From assembly GCF_016745235.1 (NCBI RefSeq), contig NZ_JAELVM010000002.1, positions 496,001 to 560,000 of the forward strand: a DNA stretch of 64,000 nucleotides. Reading direction: 5' to 3'. Origin of the DNA: Chryseobacterium endalhagicum (GTDB lineage Bacteria; Bacteroidota; Bacteroidia; Flavobacteriales; Weeksellaceae). A program made the position numbers and the translations under genes. A model generated the notes under the pieces. It ran no database searches. It worked only from the letters and a program-made list of their open reading frames with translations, and was not told the origin of the DNA. Shown one piece after another: positions 25,105 through 33,650 of the stretch; positions within the stretch are counted from its first letter, which is position 1; every line of letters begins with the position of its first letter.

Positions 25105-25610
25105 GATAATGAATTGATTAAGTGTTCTACTTCTGTTTTTTCTGTTGCATATTTCTGCTGCAGTTCGGATCCTTCGCCCATTCTTTTATAATATTCCAAA
25201 GCTTTGTTGCCGAAGAATTTTTTATGAAAATCCGAAACTTCCGGAACCTGGGGGAAAACTTTATGGAAAAGCATTTCAGAATAGGCCTGGAATTCCCTTT
25301 CGTTTTTATCTTCCACAACCTGTCCTGGAGCCTTCTGGCGCACATGAAGCATTTCGTGGGCTACCATATTCAGAACAAGATTAAGGTCGAAATCAAATAA
25401 ATTCCTTGGGATCATTACTTTCTGCGGACCTCCTAATTCTCCTTCAGCTGTCAGAAGCATTGAAGTAGGCGAGAGCTCTTCCCGGAATCCGAATCCGGCA
25501 AAATTTTCATGTTCCAGTTCAAAGGAATGGATTAAATATTTCGCGGCATCCAGGATCTGATCGTGTTCTTTGTAAGCCTCCAGGTGCAGATTGATCTGTT
25601 CAAAATTCAT
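25101..25610 (-). CDS. Small protein with HExxH zinc-protease motif
   Basis: A 169-residue protein with the motif AHEMLHVRQ near residue 85 and a Glu-rich helix ENEREFQAYSE (written as NEREFQAYSE in the sequence) some 20 residues later, an arrangement found in gluzincin/M48-like folds. There is no signal peptide or membrane segment. I do not recognise a named family. It is the first gene of the four-gene unit and is coupled to csaA by a 4-base overlap. Protease activity is inference from the motif. Confidence 0.65.
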   Translation of the reverse strand: MNFEQINLHLEAYKEHDQILDAAKYLIHSFELEHENFAGFGFREELSPTSMLLTAEGELGGPQKVMIPRNLFDFDLNLVLNMVAHEMLHVRQKAPGQVVEDKNEREFQAYSEMLFHKVFPQVPEVSDFHKKFFGNKALEYYKRMGEGSELQQKYATEKTEVEHLINSLS

Positions 25611-25847
25611 TCAGAATATGTTTTAAACAAATGTATTAAAATATTTGTAGTGCCGGCTTCATAAAAATGGAATTTTGATGATGATTTATCCTTTCAGATC
25701 TCCTTATGACAAGATATTTGAAAGAGCTGTTTGGCAGGAATTTGTTGATTATTAAAGAATGAAATAATTAAGAAAATCTGGACCATGTATTTTTTTTAAA
25801 TCAGGACTGGAGTTTTTTAAAATTTAGGATATATTTTAGTGCGAAAA

Positions 25848-26431
25848 ATGAAAAAAATACTTTTACTTTTAGCGGAAGGCTTCGAATTTTTGAAGCGAGT
25901 GTTTATATTGATGTTTTTGGATGGAACTTAATAGACGGAGATGGAAATACTAAACTTTATACCTGCGCTTTAAGAAAGGAAATAAACAGCACATTTAACC
26001 AGAAGCTTATTGTAGATTTTCTGGTGGATGAAATAAAAGCTGTTGATTATGATGCCATAGCAATTCCCGGTGGTTTTGAAGAATACGGTTTTTACTCTGA
26101 TGCATTTGATCCTCAGTTTACATCCATTATCAAAAAATTCTATGAAGAGGAAAAAATTATTTCTTCAATTTGTACCGGTGCATTTCCTATCGCTAAAAGT
26201 GGAATTCTTAATCATAAAAAGGGGACAACCTATAATCTTAACCCTTTGAGACAGCAGATGCTTGCAGATTTAGGGGTAAATGTTGTCAACCAGCCAATTG
26301 TCGAGTCCGATCGAATTACAACCTCATGGAATCCTTCTACAGCTTTAGATGTTGCATTTAAACTGCTTACTGATTTAACGGGCGAAGAAAATACAGTTTC
26401 TATAAAAACAAAAATGGGGTTTTTAAGTTAA
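25848..26431 (+). pseudogene. DJ-1/PfpI family gene with a frameshift
   Basis: The gene starts with ATG at 25848 (MKKILLLLAEGFEF) and continues in another frame from the Glu codon at 25892 (EASVFIDVFGWN) to the stop at 26431. One base is missing near 25890, within a TTTTT run: the first frame meets a stop shortly after, and the second frame has no stop but no start either. The rest looks intact, with the nucleophile elbow SICTGAFPIAKSG, which holds the catalytic Cys, and GGFEEYG. Family members are glyoxalase/deglycase, amidase-like or chaperone proteins. It could be a recent mutation, a sequencing error, or (less likely) -1 slippage. Confidence 0.8.
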
Positions 26432-26454
26432 TTATAAATTTTTAGTAGTATTTG

Positions 26455-27132
26455 ATGAATAATAAAGTGCAGAATCTAATTGCAGCTCAGGAGAAGGCAG
26501 AGCATTTATTCAGGGAAATAGAATCCAGAGAGCTGATCAGGGGAGGCATCTCCGAGCGTGAATTGAATAAAAATATATATGAACTTGCCTATGAACTTTT
26601 TGGAATAAAAAAGTACTGGCATAAAAGAATTGTAAGAGGTGGCAGTAACACATTGTTTCCTTACGATGAAAATCCACCTGATCTGATTTTACAGCCTGAT
26701 GATATATTATTTTTAGATTTCGGACCTGTTTTTGAAGATTGGGAAGCGGATATCGGCAAAACATATGTATTGGGAAATGATGCCAACAAGCTGAAACTTC
26801 AAAAAGATGCCGAGGAAGCCTGGAAAGAAGGGCGAGATTTCTATATCCGGAATCAGGATGAACTGACGGGAGCAGATTTTTATTATTACACAGCCGATCT
26901 GGCGAAAAAATATGGCTGGGAATATGGAAATGAACATTGCGGACATTTAATAGGAAACTTTCCCCATGAAAGGATACAGGGTAATGAAATACAGAATTAT
27001 ATTCATCCCGACAATTTAAAAAAGATGAAAGATCCTGATGATAACGGAGAAGAAAGATTTTGGATATATGAGCTACATTTTGTGGATAGAAATTTAAAAA
27101 TTGGAAGTTTTTTCGAAAAGCTGCTTCACTGA
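26455..27132 (+). CDS. M24-family metallopeptidase (Xaa-Pro peptidase-like)
   Basis: A 225-residue pita-bread-fold protein without the N-terminal domain of long Xaa-Pro aminopeptidases. Metal ligands appear in LDFGPVFEDWEADIGKT (two Asp), HCGHLIGNFPHE (His) and IYELHFVD (Glu). The final metal-binding Glu/Asp site may be changed, because the C terminus is short. ATG at 26455 is used; a TTG at 26452 is an alternative. It follows the frameshifted DJ-1 gene by 23 bases and is followed by a strong terminator. Confidence 0.82.
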   Translation: MNNKVQNLIAAQEKAEHLFREIESRELIRGGISERELNKNIYELAYELFGIKKYWHKRIVRGGSNTLFPYDENPPDLILQPDDILFLDFGPVFEDWEADIGKTYVLGNDANKLKLQKDAEEAWKEGRDFYIRNQDELTGADFYYYTADLAKKYGWEYGNEHCGHLIGNFPHERIQGNEIQNYIHPDNLKKMKDPDDNGEERFWIYELHFVDRNLKIGSFFEKLLH

Positions 27133-27217
27133 TTCTGCCTGCCGGCGTATCAATTTGGGGATCTTCGCTTTCCTATTTGACCTTATTCAAAAACAGATAT
27201 ATGGTTATGGAGTAATA

Positions 27218-27245
27218 CAGCCTTAAGAATTATATCTTAAGGCTG
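27218..27245. terminator. Terminator between M24 gene and alpha/beta hydrolase
   Basis: CAGCCTTAAGA and TCTTAAGGCTG form an 11-bp perfect stem with a 6-base loop; T-rich sequence follows on the plus strand. It separates two convergent genes. Confidence 0.8.
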
Positions 27246-27318
27246 CTTAAACTTTTTTAGAGAAAAGAGTTTCCGGAAAATTAGCAGTTTAGAGTTGCAA
27301 AACTGATGTTGTATGACA

Positions 27319-28356
27319 TTATTTATCATTTTTCTTTGCAATCTTTTCGGATAATAAAAGAATCTCTTTATTTATTAAATCTGCATTTTCTTTTTTCGTA
27401 ATGATAGTACCATGACTTGCATTCATAATCATTTGTTTTCCATTAGAAGAGAGTTCTTTTAGTTCTTTCTGCATATCGAACCATAATTGAACTTGTTTTT
27501 CAGGATCTATTCCATCTTTTCTGTATCTCTCTTTTTGGGATTCTTTATACTGTTCTGTAGCAGTAAACACCAAGACCGGTAATGAATCCAAATCCTTTGC
27601 TTTGCCTGCCCGCATCAGTACTTTATTAGTTAATTCATTCTCTCTTAGAAACATACGGTAAACTGCTCCGGAATTAGAAGTCAGTGATCGTGAACGGCTA
27701 TGCAGTTCTTTGGGTAAACCATCACCTTGATACACAGCCTTACTGATTGTATTATTATAAACACCCAAAATACCTAAATCTGCAAGTACAGATCCTATTT
27801 TTAAAAATTTTGCCTGTTCTTTGGGAACCAATTCTTTTTGAGCTAACCGCTTCCATTGTTCAGGATGACTTGAATCTATGAAAACAATTCCTTCAACTTC
27901 GTTTGGATAAAGATCCCTGAATATCCTATTATAAGGCCCTCCCATAGAATGACCTACCAAAATATAAGGTGGTTTTTCGCCGATTTTTTCTAATAATTCA
28001 TGAAGCTGATGGGCATAAAACTCAGGAGATATGTCGGCATTATTACTCGATTCACTAAACCATTTCCCATCTCTGTCATAACGTATCACTCTCGTTTTAT
28101 CTTTTAAACCTTCTGCCAGCCAATGCAGCATATCTGTATTGCTGTGTGCACCCGCTTCAATAATAATGGTAGGTAAAGATTTCTTTTCTCCTTCCACTCT
28201 TACATGAATATTGGTGCCATTAACATTCACTAATTTACCCGGAGGAACTGGTTTTGAGCTAAATAATCGGTAACATCCTCCCAAAAACAATAATAATATG
28301 AGAATTCCGAGTATAAGTTTACCAATAAACTTAAATGTTTTTAAAATTAATTTCAT
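27319..28356 (-). CDS. Membrane-anchored alpha/beta hydrolase
   Basis: A 345-residue protein. A basic start and a hydrophobic helix (residues 8-28) end in FLGGC, which may be a lipobox, so it is either a lipoprotein or an anchored protein facing the periplasm. The hydrolase domain has a strand/oxyanion region IIIEAGAHSN, the nucleophile elbow GHSMGG (Ser near residue 137) and a catalytic Asp candidate in VLVFTATE; the His is probably in NASHGTI. The substrate is unknown. It stands alone on the minus strand; a recombination-site-like sequence lies upstream. Confidence 0.82.
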   Translation of the reverse strand: MKLILKTFKFIGKLILGILILLLFLGGCYRLFSSKPVPPGKLVNVNGTNIHVRVEGEKKSLPTIIIEAGAHSNTDMLHWLAEGLKDKTRVIRYDRDGKWFSESSNNADISPEFYAHQLHELLEKIGEKPPYILVGHSMGGPYNRIFRDLYPNEVEGIVFIDSSHPEQWKRLAQKELVPKEQAKFLKIGSVLADLGILGVYNNTISKAVYQGDGLPKELHSRSRSLTSNSGAVYRMFLRENELTNKVLMRAGKAKDLDSLPVLVFTATEQYKESQKERYRKDGIDPEKQVQLWFDMQKELKELSSNGKQMIMNASHGTIITKKENADLINKEILLLSEKIAKKNDK

Positions 28357-28375
28357 AGTTATTTTTAAATTTCAT

Positions 28376-28475
28376 AGAACGTTTTGGGGCTTGTCCATTG
28401 CTTTTTAGAGCGTACTTTTGTTGGCACCCCAAATTTACGCTTTGCGCTAATATTATAGGCAGTTGATGTTAAATA
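28376..28475. repeat. Structured intergenic repeat, possibly attC-like
   Basis: A 100-base sequence starting GAACGTTTTGGGG and ending GGCAGTTGATGTT. TTTGGGG (28383-28389) can pair with CCCCAAA (28427-28433). It resembles by memory a dispersed Bacteroidota sequence with AACGTTTTG and GGCAGTTG ends. A true integron attC core site is not convincing, as the left end does not fit RYYYAAC. Confidence 0.3.
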
Positions 28476-28485
28476 ATCATATAAA

Positions 28486-28513
28486 AAGAGCCCGACTTTT
28501 CAGCCAGGCTCTT
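28486..28513 (-). terminator. Terminator after the trypsin-like protease gene
   Basis: On the minus strand AAGAGCCTGGCT pairs with AGTCGGGCTCTT (two wobble pairs) around GAAA, followed by TTTTTAT. It lies 21 bases after the stop of the protease gene. Confidence 0.85.
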
Positions 28514-28533
28514 CCGTAAAGATAATAAATTGG

Positions 28534-29544
28534 TTAAGGATGTTCGTTTTTAGCTCTGATGACAAGATTCACCAGATCTGAGCCGCCACTCGCGAAATTC
28601 TCGCTTGAATTATGGGCACTTTGTGTAGCAACGGCATAAGGCTTACCATCCCAGTACGCCCAGAACGGACCACCGCTTTGTCCAGGCCAGATATCAGCTT
28701 TGTGGCTCATGCTTTCGTTATCGTCGGCACTCCAGAAATCACCGTCTAAAGCAATATCTGTTTGATAAGTTGGTCTCTGACCACCGGTTAAATCTCCGGG
28801 ATAACCGGCATGAGTCCAATACGGCTTACCGTCCCATGCATCGGTGTAGGATTTTGCACCCAGCCAGCCTATATTGTCTCCCATACGTCGGTCCAGAACG
28901 ATTACGACATAGTCATATTGAATTTCCGTAGAATCAATGGTTGGTCCGGCTACTTTATATTTGTAATAAGTAAGTGTTCCCCATGCGCTTCCGTAAGGAG
29001 CACTTCCGTTGTAATACATTGGGGTGAATTTTAACCAGCCTGTTGTGTTATTCGCTTTCCAGTCTACGATATGGGCACAGGTAAGGAGATGTCTCGGACC
29101 GATCATCACGCCGCTTCCTGAGCCTAGTGCGCTTTCCACTTTTCCTACGCATCGCCACGGATAAGCCGTAGAGTTATATACCTTTCTCTGATCTGCACCA
29201 AAGATGGTTTTCATTCCTTCAGCACTTAAAAAAGAATCTCTTTCAATGAATTTAGGTTTACGGTCTTTTTTGGGCTCCAGCTTCGGCTGGTATTCGAAAT
29301 CCGCATGAGTAGGGTAGAAATAGTCGGTTTCCAGTGCTTTTGCTGCTTCTGACTTTTCATTGGCAGGCATTCCGATGCTTTTCATTCCCTTAGGATAAGA
29401 TCGTCCGTCAATGACTTCCATTTCAGGACCCTGGCTGGCTTGCTTTTCAGCATTGGTCAGTTTTTCAGTTGATTTTGCTTTTACGGTTTTAAGTTTTGAT
29501 ACTTCTTCGGCCGTCATGGGTTGATTACTTTCAGTTTTAGACAT
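28534..29544 (-). CDS. Trypsin-like serine protease with long charged pro-region
   Basis: A 336-residue chymotrypsin-fold protease with triad H158 (LTCAHIV), D211 (YDYVVIVL) and S290 (PGQSGGPF). It resembles V8/trypsin-like peptidases of the glutamyl-endopeptidase type. No signal peptide is seen. Residues 1-120 are a Lys/Glu-rich, probably disordered region that ends in DQRKVYNST, right where the mature N terminus of such proteases would lie. The gene follows the caspase-like gene on the same strand (65-base gap). A zymogen cut after Arg/Lys is possible but not shown. Confidence 0.85.
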   Translation of the reverse strand: MSKTESNQPMTAEEVSKLKTVKAKSTEKLTNAEKQASQGPEMEVIDGRSYPKGMKSIGMPANEKSEAAKALETDYFYPTHADFEYQPKLEPKKDRKPKFIERDSFLSAEGMKTIFGADQRKVYNSTAYPWRCVGKVESALGSGSGVMIGPRHLLTCAHIVDWKANNTTGWLKFTPMYYNGSAPYGSAWGTLTYYKYKVAGPTIDSTEIQYDYVVIVLDRRMGDNIGWLGAKSYTDAWDGKPYWTHAGYPGDLTGGQRPTYQTDIALDGDFWSADDNESMSHKADIWPGQSGGPFWAYWDGKPYAVATQSAHNSSENFASGGSDLVNLVIRAKNEHP

Positions 29545-29609
29545 GATTGTTTAGTTTTTGTCAGTTTTTCCTACTCTTTGGATGGCTTTTCGGATTCCGC
29601 CAGTGATTT

Positions 29610-30455
29610 TTATAAAAATATTTTCTGAGAAAATTCTGTGGTGATGCTTTCTGTCTGGTTAATTTGTGCTGCTCCCATCGCTGCCAGTGCTATGGCAATC
29701 TGTTTGTCAAGGGTTTTTCGGACAATATTTCCATTGGTAGCACGCAGTATTTTACAGAAGTGATAGGTGAAGTAGCCTCTTATCTGGCCATTCATATTAC
29801 CCTCCATGGATACCTGATTGTCTTTTGAGGCGGCCCATAAAGTATGATTCATTCCCACAACAGGAACTAATGCTTTCGTTATTCCCGTTGACTTTTTAGC
29901 GCTTTTAGAAGATGGCATTTCAGAAGCATACGTCATGTAAAATTCATCTTCCAGCATAGGAGGAATGAAACGCGGAGCTTCGTAAGAAAGTTCTAAGTCC
30001 AGTCCCAGATCCATTTTTCGGGTTCCCGTTCCTGAATGACAGCAGTCGAAAATAACTTCCAGATTCACTCCGGCTTTCAGTTTACTCAGGACGGCTTTGA
30101 AATCATCATCGCGGATCACTCCGGCACTGGCATAATCGTGCGGGCAGATGGCTTCATCCAGACCGTCTACTTCCAGATCAGCGCCTATATTGGCCACTCT
30201 TGTTCCGTGTCCTGAATAATAAAAGACCAGAGAATCTCCTTTTACACTGCTGTTAACGAGTGATTTAAGGTAATTTAATATATTTGCTCTTGTGGCATTC
30301 TGATTGGTCAGAATTTTAATTTTTGCAGGGCTGAAACCGCAGATCACCAAGGTGTTGGCCATATCACGGGCATCATTCACACAGCCGTTTAAATCCGGTC
30401 CGCCTGATCCTATCGGAGCATAATCGTTGATTCCTACTATTAATGCTTTTTTCAT
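29610..30455 (-). CDS. Caspase-like (C14/metacaspase-type) protease
   Basis: A 281-residue caspase-fold protein. The start MKKALIVGINDY is typical of C14 peptidases. The dyad is H83 in YYSGHGTR and C139 in DCCHSGTG; the Asp before it (D137) is the residue that gives metacaspases a preference for Arg/Lys. There is no signal peptide and no extra domain. It is cotranscribed, by position, with a trypsin-like protease. Bacterial caspases act in stress responses and antiviral systems, for example by activating gasdermins; no gasdermin-like gene is present here. Confidence 0.88.
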   Translation of the reverse strand: MKKALIVGINDYAPIGSGGPDLNGCVNDARDMANTLVICGFSPAKIKILTNQNATRANILNYLKSLVNSSVKGDSLVFYYSGHGTRVANIGADLEVDGLDEAICPHDYASAGVIRDDDFKAVLSKLKAGVNLEVIFDCCHSGTGTRKMDLGLDLELSYEAPRFIPPMLEDEFYMTYASEMPSSKSAKKSTGITKALVPVVGMNHTLWAASKDNQVSMEGNMNGQIRGYFTYHFCKILRATNGNIVRKTLDKQIAIALAAMGAAQINQTESITTEFSQKIFL

Positions 30456-31010
30456 TTCTATTAGTTTTTAAAATGGTCCCTACTCTGTTGTGGCTTTTCG
30501 GGTTCGGCCTTCATGGGTTATTGTTACAGAACAAAATTCCATAATTCAACAGCGCGAAAACAGAGGGAAAGGACTGATTGTGTGGTAGGTAAAACACCCT
30601 TTTTTAGTTGTATGAATTTTTAACCACGGATTTGCACAGATGATTGCGTTAATGTTTCTATGTATTTTGTGAGTGAACATTTACTTATCGCAAGGAATCA
30701 TTTAGGAAGTGCATAATTTTAAAGAATACAAAGAGTTCGGCTGCGTCGCTGATGAAGCCGCCGGATAAAACGCCCGCTTAGTCAAATCAATGAAATTGAT
30801 TCCTTCTTTGCTCTCCTTGATTATGCAGGATTAAAATCGGACTTTGCGTTAAAAAAATGTGCATTCTTTTCTCATCAATATTTGCCCTTTTATCTATGAT
30901 ACCAACGCAAAGGAAAACGCAAAAAAAACCGGTAAATTGTAAAAATCTACCGGATGAATAATTGAGTTATAATGGTTTTGGACTTTATTAGTTTAAAAGA
31001 AAAAAGAAGA
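30456..31010. other. 555-base gap with repeat remnants, no gene
   Basis: No coding frame is supported. The gap holds the leader of the caspase gene, a segment like the dispersed AACCACGGATTTGCACAGAT repeat of flavobacteria (about 30620-30640) and the second copy of the TCAATGAAATTGATT repeat (30787-30855). A hairpin near 30931-30953 (ACCGGTAAATTG...CCGGAT) could be part of a terminator for the regulator gene. Confidence 0.55.
30787..30855. repeat. Interspersed repeat, copy 2 (shared with 23503-23570)
   Basis: Shares the TCAATGAAATTGATTCC start, TTTGCT..CCTT middle and TTTGCGTTAAAAA end with the copy 7 kb away. Mid parts differ. Confidence 0.65.
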
Positions 31011-31655
31011 TCAGCACAAGTCGTGTTTTAGGGCGAAAAGAACCAGCCCGACCCTGTTTTTTACTTCCAGTTTTAGGAAAACAGAATCTCTGTATCCATC
31101 AATGGTTTTGGGACTGAGGAACATTTTATCCGCTATTTCTTTGTAAGTAAGCTCGCTGCAGGCCCACTTGATAAATTCTTTTTCCCTGTCTTTTAATTCT
31201 GAAAGAAGGGAAGCCGTTTTTACATCTTCTGTTTTTACTTTCAATAATTTCTGGGCTACAAAATCAGTATAAAAACTTCCTTTGTCAAATACCGTATCGA
31301 TCGCCTGAAACAGAATGGAGGGCTGCATATCTTTCAGGAGATAGCCTTTTGCACCTGCCTTCAGCATTTTAATGAGGACTTTTTCGTCATCTTCCATGGT
31401 GAGGGCAATTACTTTTATACCGGGATGATGCTCGGTAAGCCATTCAGTGGTTTCTATACCGTTTTTATAAGGCATATTGATGTCCATCAGAACCACAGCC
31501 GGTAATTCAGGAGCTTTTTCCAAAGCGGCAATAAAATCTTCTCCGTTGGGATGATTCATGATTACGCTGTACTGCGGGTTCTCCATGATCATATTTTCCA
31601 GTGCTTTGGACATTAAAGTATGGTCGTCTACAATGGCTATGGGAATCGTTTTCAT
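31011..31655 (-). CDS. NarL/FixJ-type response regulator
   Basis: A 214-residue regulator: receiver domain (1-125) with D10/D11 and phosphoacceptor D58 in VLMDINMPY, then a LuxR-type helix-turn-helix (about 150-210; ELTYKEIADKMFLSPKTID). It overlaps the kinase gene by 4 bases, so it is the partner of that kinase. It is the last gene in a four-gene minus-strand operon. Confidence 0.94.
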   Translation of the reverse strand: MKTIPIAIVDDHTLMSKALENMIMENPQYSVIMNHPNGEDFIAALEKAPELPAVVLMDINMPYKNGIETTEWLTEHHPGIKVIALTMEDDEKVLIKMLKAGAKGYLLKDMQPSILFQAIDTVFDKGSFYTDFVAQKLLKVKTEDVKTASLLSELKDREKEFIKWACSELTYKEIADKMFLSPKTIDGYRDSVFLKLEVKNRVGLVLFALKHDLC

Positions 31656-32422
31656 ATCGTGTGTTTATAATAAGTTATGGAAGTCTTTGTTCCTTTATCA
31701 AGCTCAGACTGGATGGAGAATGCGGCGTGGATAAGCTTTGCCCGCAGTTCCATATTTTTCAGTCCTGAACCGTCCTGTATCTTGCTGGTATTGAAACCTT
31801 TTCCGTTATCTGAAATATTAATCCTTAATGTATTCTGATCATCTTCCAGTTGTATGGTCACCTTTTTAGCCCTGGAATGCTTTAGAATGTTATTAATGCT
31901 TTCCTGAATAATCCGGAAGAGAATTAAACCGTGTTTGGGTGAGATGTCAATATCCTGTTTCTGAGTGATCAGATCTATTGTTAATAATTTTAATTTCTGT
32001 ATCCGGCGTACTTCCCGTTCTATAGATTCTACCAGCCCGAAATGAATAATCTGTTCGGTGATCAGGGTTTTGGATAAATTTCTGATGTCCTGGATGCATT
32101 CTCCCAGCAGTTCGCTCAGCTCGTTAAGCTCTTCCTTTTCTGAATCTTTGAGTTTGGCAATGAGTTGATTTTGTCTCAGGCGAACAACGGAAAGCTTTTG
32201 GCCTACATCATCATGAAGTTCCTGACCGATATAATTAAGGGTCTGCTCTTTTATTTCGACCTGTGAGGTGGCGAGCTCTTTTTCAAACCTCATGTCTTTT
32301 TCCTTTTGCTCAAGCAGGAGCGTTGTTTTCTTTTTAATGAAGACCACATAGATGAAGATCATGGTAAGAACAACGATGAGCAGTGTGATGGTAAAAGTAA
32401 TAACCAAATTATTTTCTTCCAT
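31652..32422 (-). CDS. HisKA_3-type sensor histidine kinase
   Basis: A 256-residue NarX/DesK-type kinase with a single N-terminal membrane helix (about residues 7-29), a coiled coil, the phosphoacceptor H70 in GQELHDDVGQ, and an ATPase domain with ISDNGKGFN and GSGLKNME. There is no periplasmic sensor domain, so the 7-helix membrane protein or the lipoprotein encoded upstream may provide the input. Coupled to its regulator by a 4-base overlap. Confidence 0.93.
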   Translation of the reverse strand: MEENNLVITFTITLLIVVLTMIFIYVVFIKKKTTLLLEQKEKDMRFEKELATSQVEIKEQTLNYIGQELHDDVGQKLSVVRLRQNQLIAKLKDSEKEELNELSELLGECIQDIRNLSKTLITEQIIHFGLVESIEREVRRIQKLKLLTIDLITQKQDIDISPKHGLILFRIIQESINNILKHSRAKKVTIQLEDDQNTLRINISDNGKGFNTSKIQDGSGLKNMELRAKLIHAAFSIQSELDKGTKTSITYYKHTI

Positions 32423-32437
32423 AGTTTAAAGTGGTAT

Positions 32438-33082
32438 TTATTTCCGGCTCTCCTGCTTGTTCCAGATTAGGCCCAGCATGAGAATTCCGTTACTGATCAG
32501 ATTCAGCATAAATAAAATGAAGAAATAGATATTCTGAGAAACGGTTGTCCTGAAATATAAAATAGGAATGCTTCCAATAAAAAGGATCAGCAGGGCTACC
32601 GAAATCCAAAAGGGCAGATAATTATTGAGATCCAGAATCTTATCAGAATTAAAAGTTTGATATAAAAACAGGATAATGGAAAACAGTAACAGCAGAATAT
32701 CCACATACAGCAGATTAAATGAAAAATGATGTAAGAGATCATCCTCAATATAAAACCTCACCCCAATATTAATCAGAAAAATGATCAAAATAGCCAGCTG
32801 CATTTTTTTAAGAACCGGCAGATAGATCAACTGGAAGAAATACAGCAAATACAGAAAAAAGACAACCATTAATAAGCCGATCACAAAGAATATCTCTGTA
32901 GATTTATCGGTTGCTTTAAAATAGAAATAGCAGAAAATATCGATCAGAGAAAGGACAAAATATCCCAGGATAAAAAAGAAATTCTCTTTTCCTATTTTAC
33001 TGAATTTCAATGCCATTACAATCATTACCGCAATGGATATGACAGACGTTATCTGCTTCCCGATTTCTATATTCCAGTTCAT
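32438..33082 (-). CDS. Polytopic membrane protein of unknown family
   Basis: A 214-residue, very hydrophobic protein with about seven membrane helices and short loops, no signal peptide and no motif I recognise. The size and topology recall small sensory membrane domains (7TM type) found beside flavobacterial histidine kinases. It lies 15 bases upstream of the kinase gene and so may be its membrane sensor. This role is inferred only from position. Confidence 0.75.
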   Translation of the reverse strand: MNWNIEIGKQITSVISIAVMIVMALKFSKIGKENFFFILGYFVLSLIDIFCYFYFKATDKSTEIFFVIGLLMVVFFLYLLYFFQLIYLPVLKKMQLAILIIFLINIGVRFYIEDDLLHHFSFNLLYVDILLLLFSIILFLYQTFNSDKILDLNNYLPFWISVALLILFIGSIPILYFRTTVSQNIYFFILFMLNLISNGILMLGLIWNKQESRK

Positions 33083-33095
33083 GGCTTTGTGTTTT

Positions 33096-33650
33096 TTATC
33101 GCATTCCGGCTGTGGAAACGTTCGGTGGAGGAGCCAGATTGGTCATATTCAACAGTTCCATGTCTTTTACGTCCGTATTTTCATCCGGAGATCTCATTGA
33201 TCGGGACATGGTCTCTGTATTTTCTTTCTTCGGATTTTGGGAAGTGGGTACCAGAAATATGGTTTGGTAGCCGGCATATTCCGGTTTTGCCATTTTACCT
33301 TTAGGATGGTTTAGAGGATATTTTCCCATATAAATTCTGATTCCCGGATTTTTCATGTGCTGTTTTTTGGCTGTTTCTTTTACATAGTGAAGATAGCCTT
33401 CCAGATCTTCCACAGAAAACCAGTACCAGCGGGAATCCGGCTGTCCGTCCCTGTATTTGGTAAGGATCATATTGTTGGTCCTGGAATATTCATCATAGAG
33501 TACGCGGCCTTCACGGGGGCTGATCAGTTTTCTTTTATAGCTGTCACTCACAGGGGGTTCGGAGCAGCGTGTGCAGCTTAGCATGCAGAAACTTAAAATA
33601 AGTACAGCAAAAAGCCAACTTAGATTTTTGAATAGAGAAGTAGTTTTCAT
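33096..33650 (-). CDS. Lipoprotein of unknown function
   Basis: A 184-residue protein from ATG at 33650 (a longer frame to 33680 would add 10 residues before the signal). The signal ends in the lipobox MLSC near residue 26, so it should be lipid-anchored. The mature part includes an RTNNMILTKYRD / DSRWYWFSVEDLEGYL region and a long Pro/Ser/Asn-rich tail. It heads the operon with the membrane protein, kinase and regulator; it might sense something outside the inner membrane. No family recognised. Confidence 0.72.
   Translation of the reverse strand: MKTTSLFKNLSWLFAVLILSFCMLSCTRCSEPPVSDSYKRKLISPREGRVLYDEYSRTNNMILTKYRDGQPDSRWYWFSVEDLEGYLHYVKETAKKQHMKNPGIRIYMGKYPLNHPKGKMAKPEYAGYQTIFLVPTSQNPKKENTETMSRSMRSPDENTDVKDMELLNMTNLAPPPNVSTAGMR

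Noticed and set aside
25884..25895. Programmed -1 frameshift in the DJ-1/PfpI gene
   Set aside because: The T run does not give a standard X-XXY-YYZ slippery heptamer and no stimulating structure is seen; a mutation or read error is simpler.
29610..30455. Gasdermin-type defence system with the caspase-like protease
   Set aside because: Neither neighbour encodes a gasdermin-like or pore-forming protein; the only partner is a trypsin-like protease.
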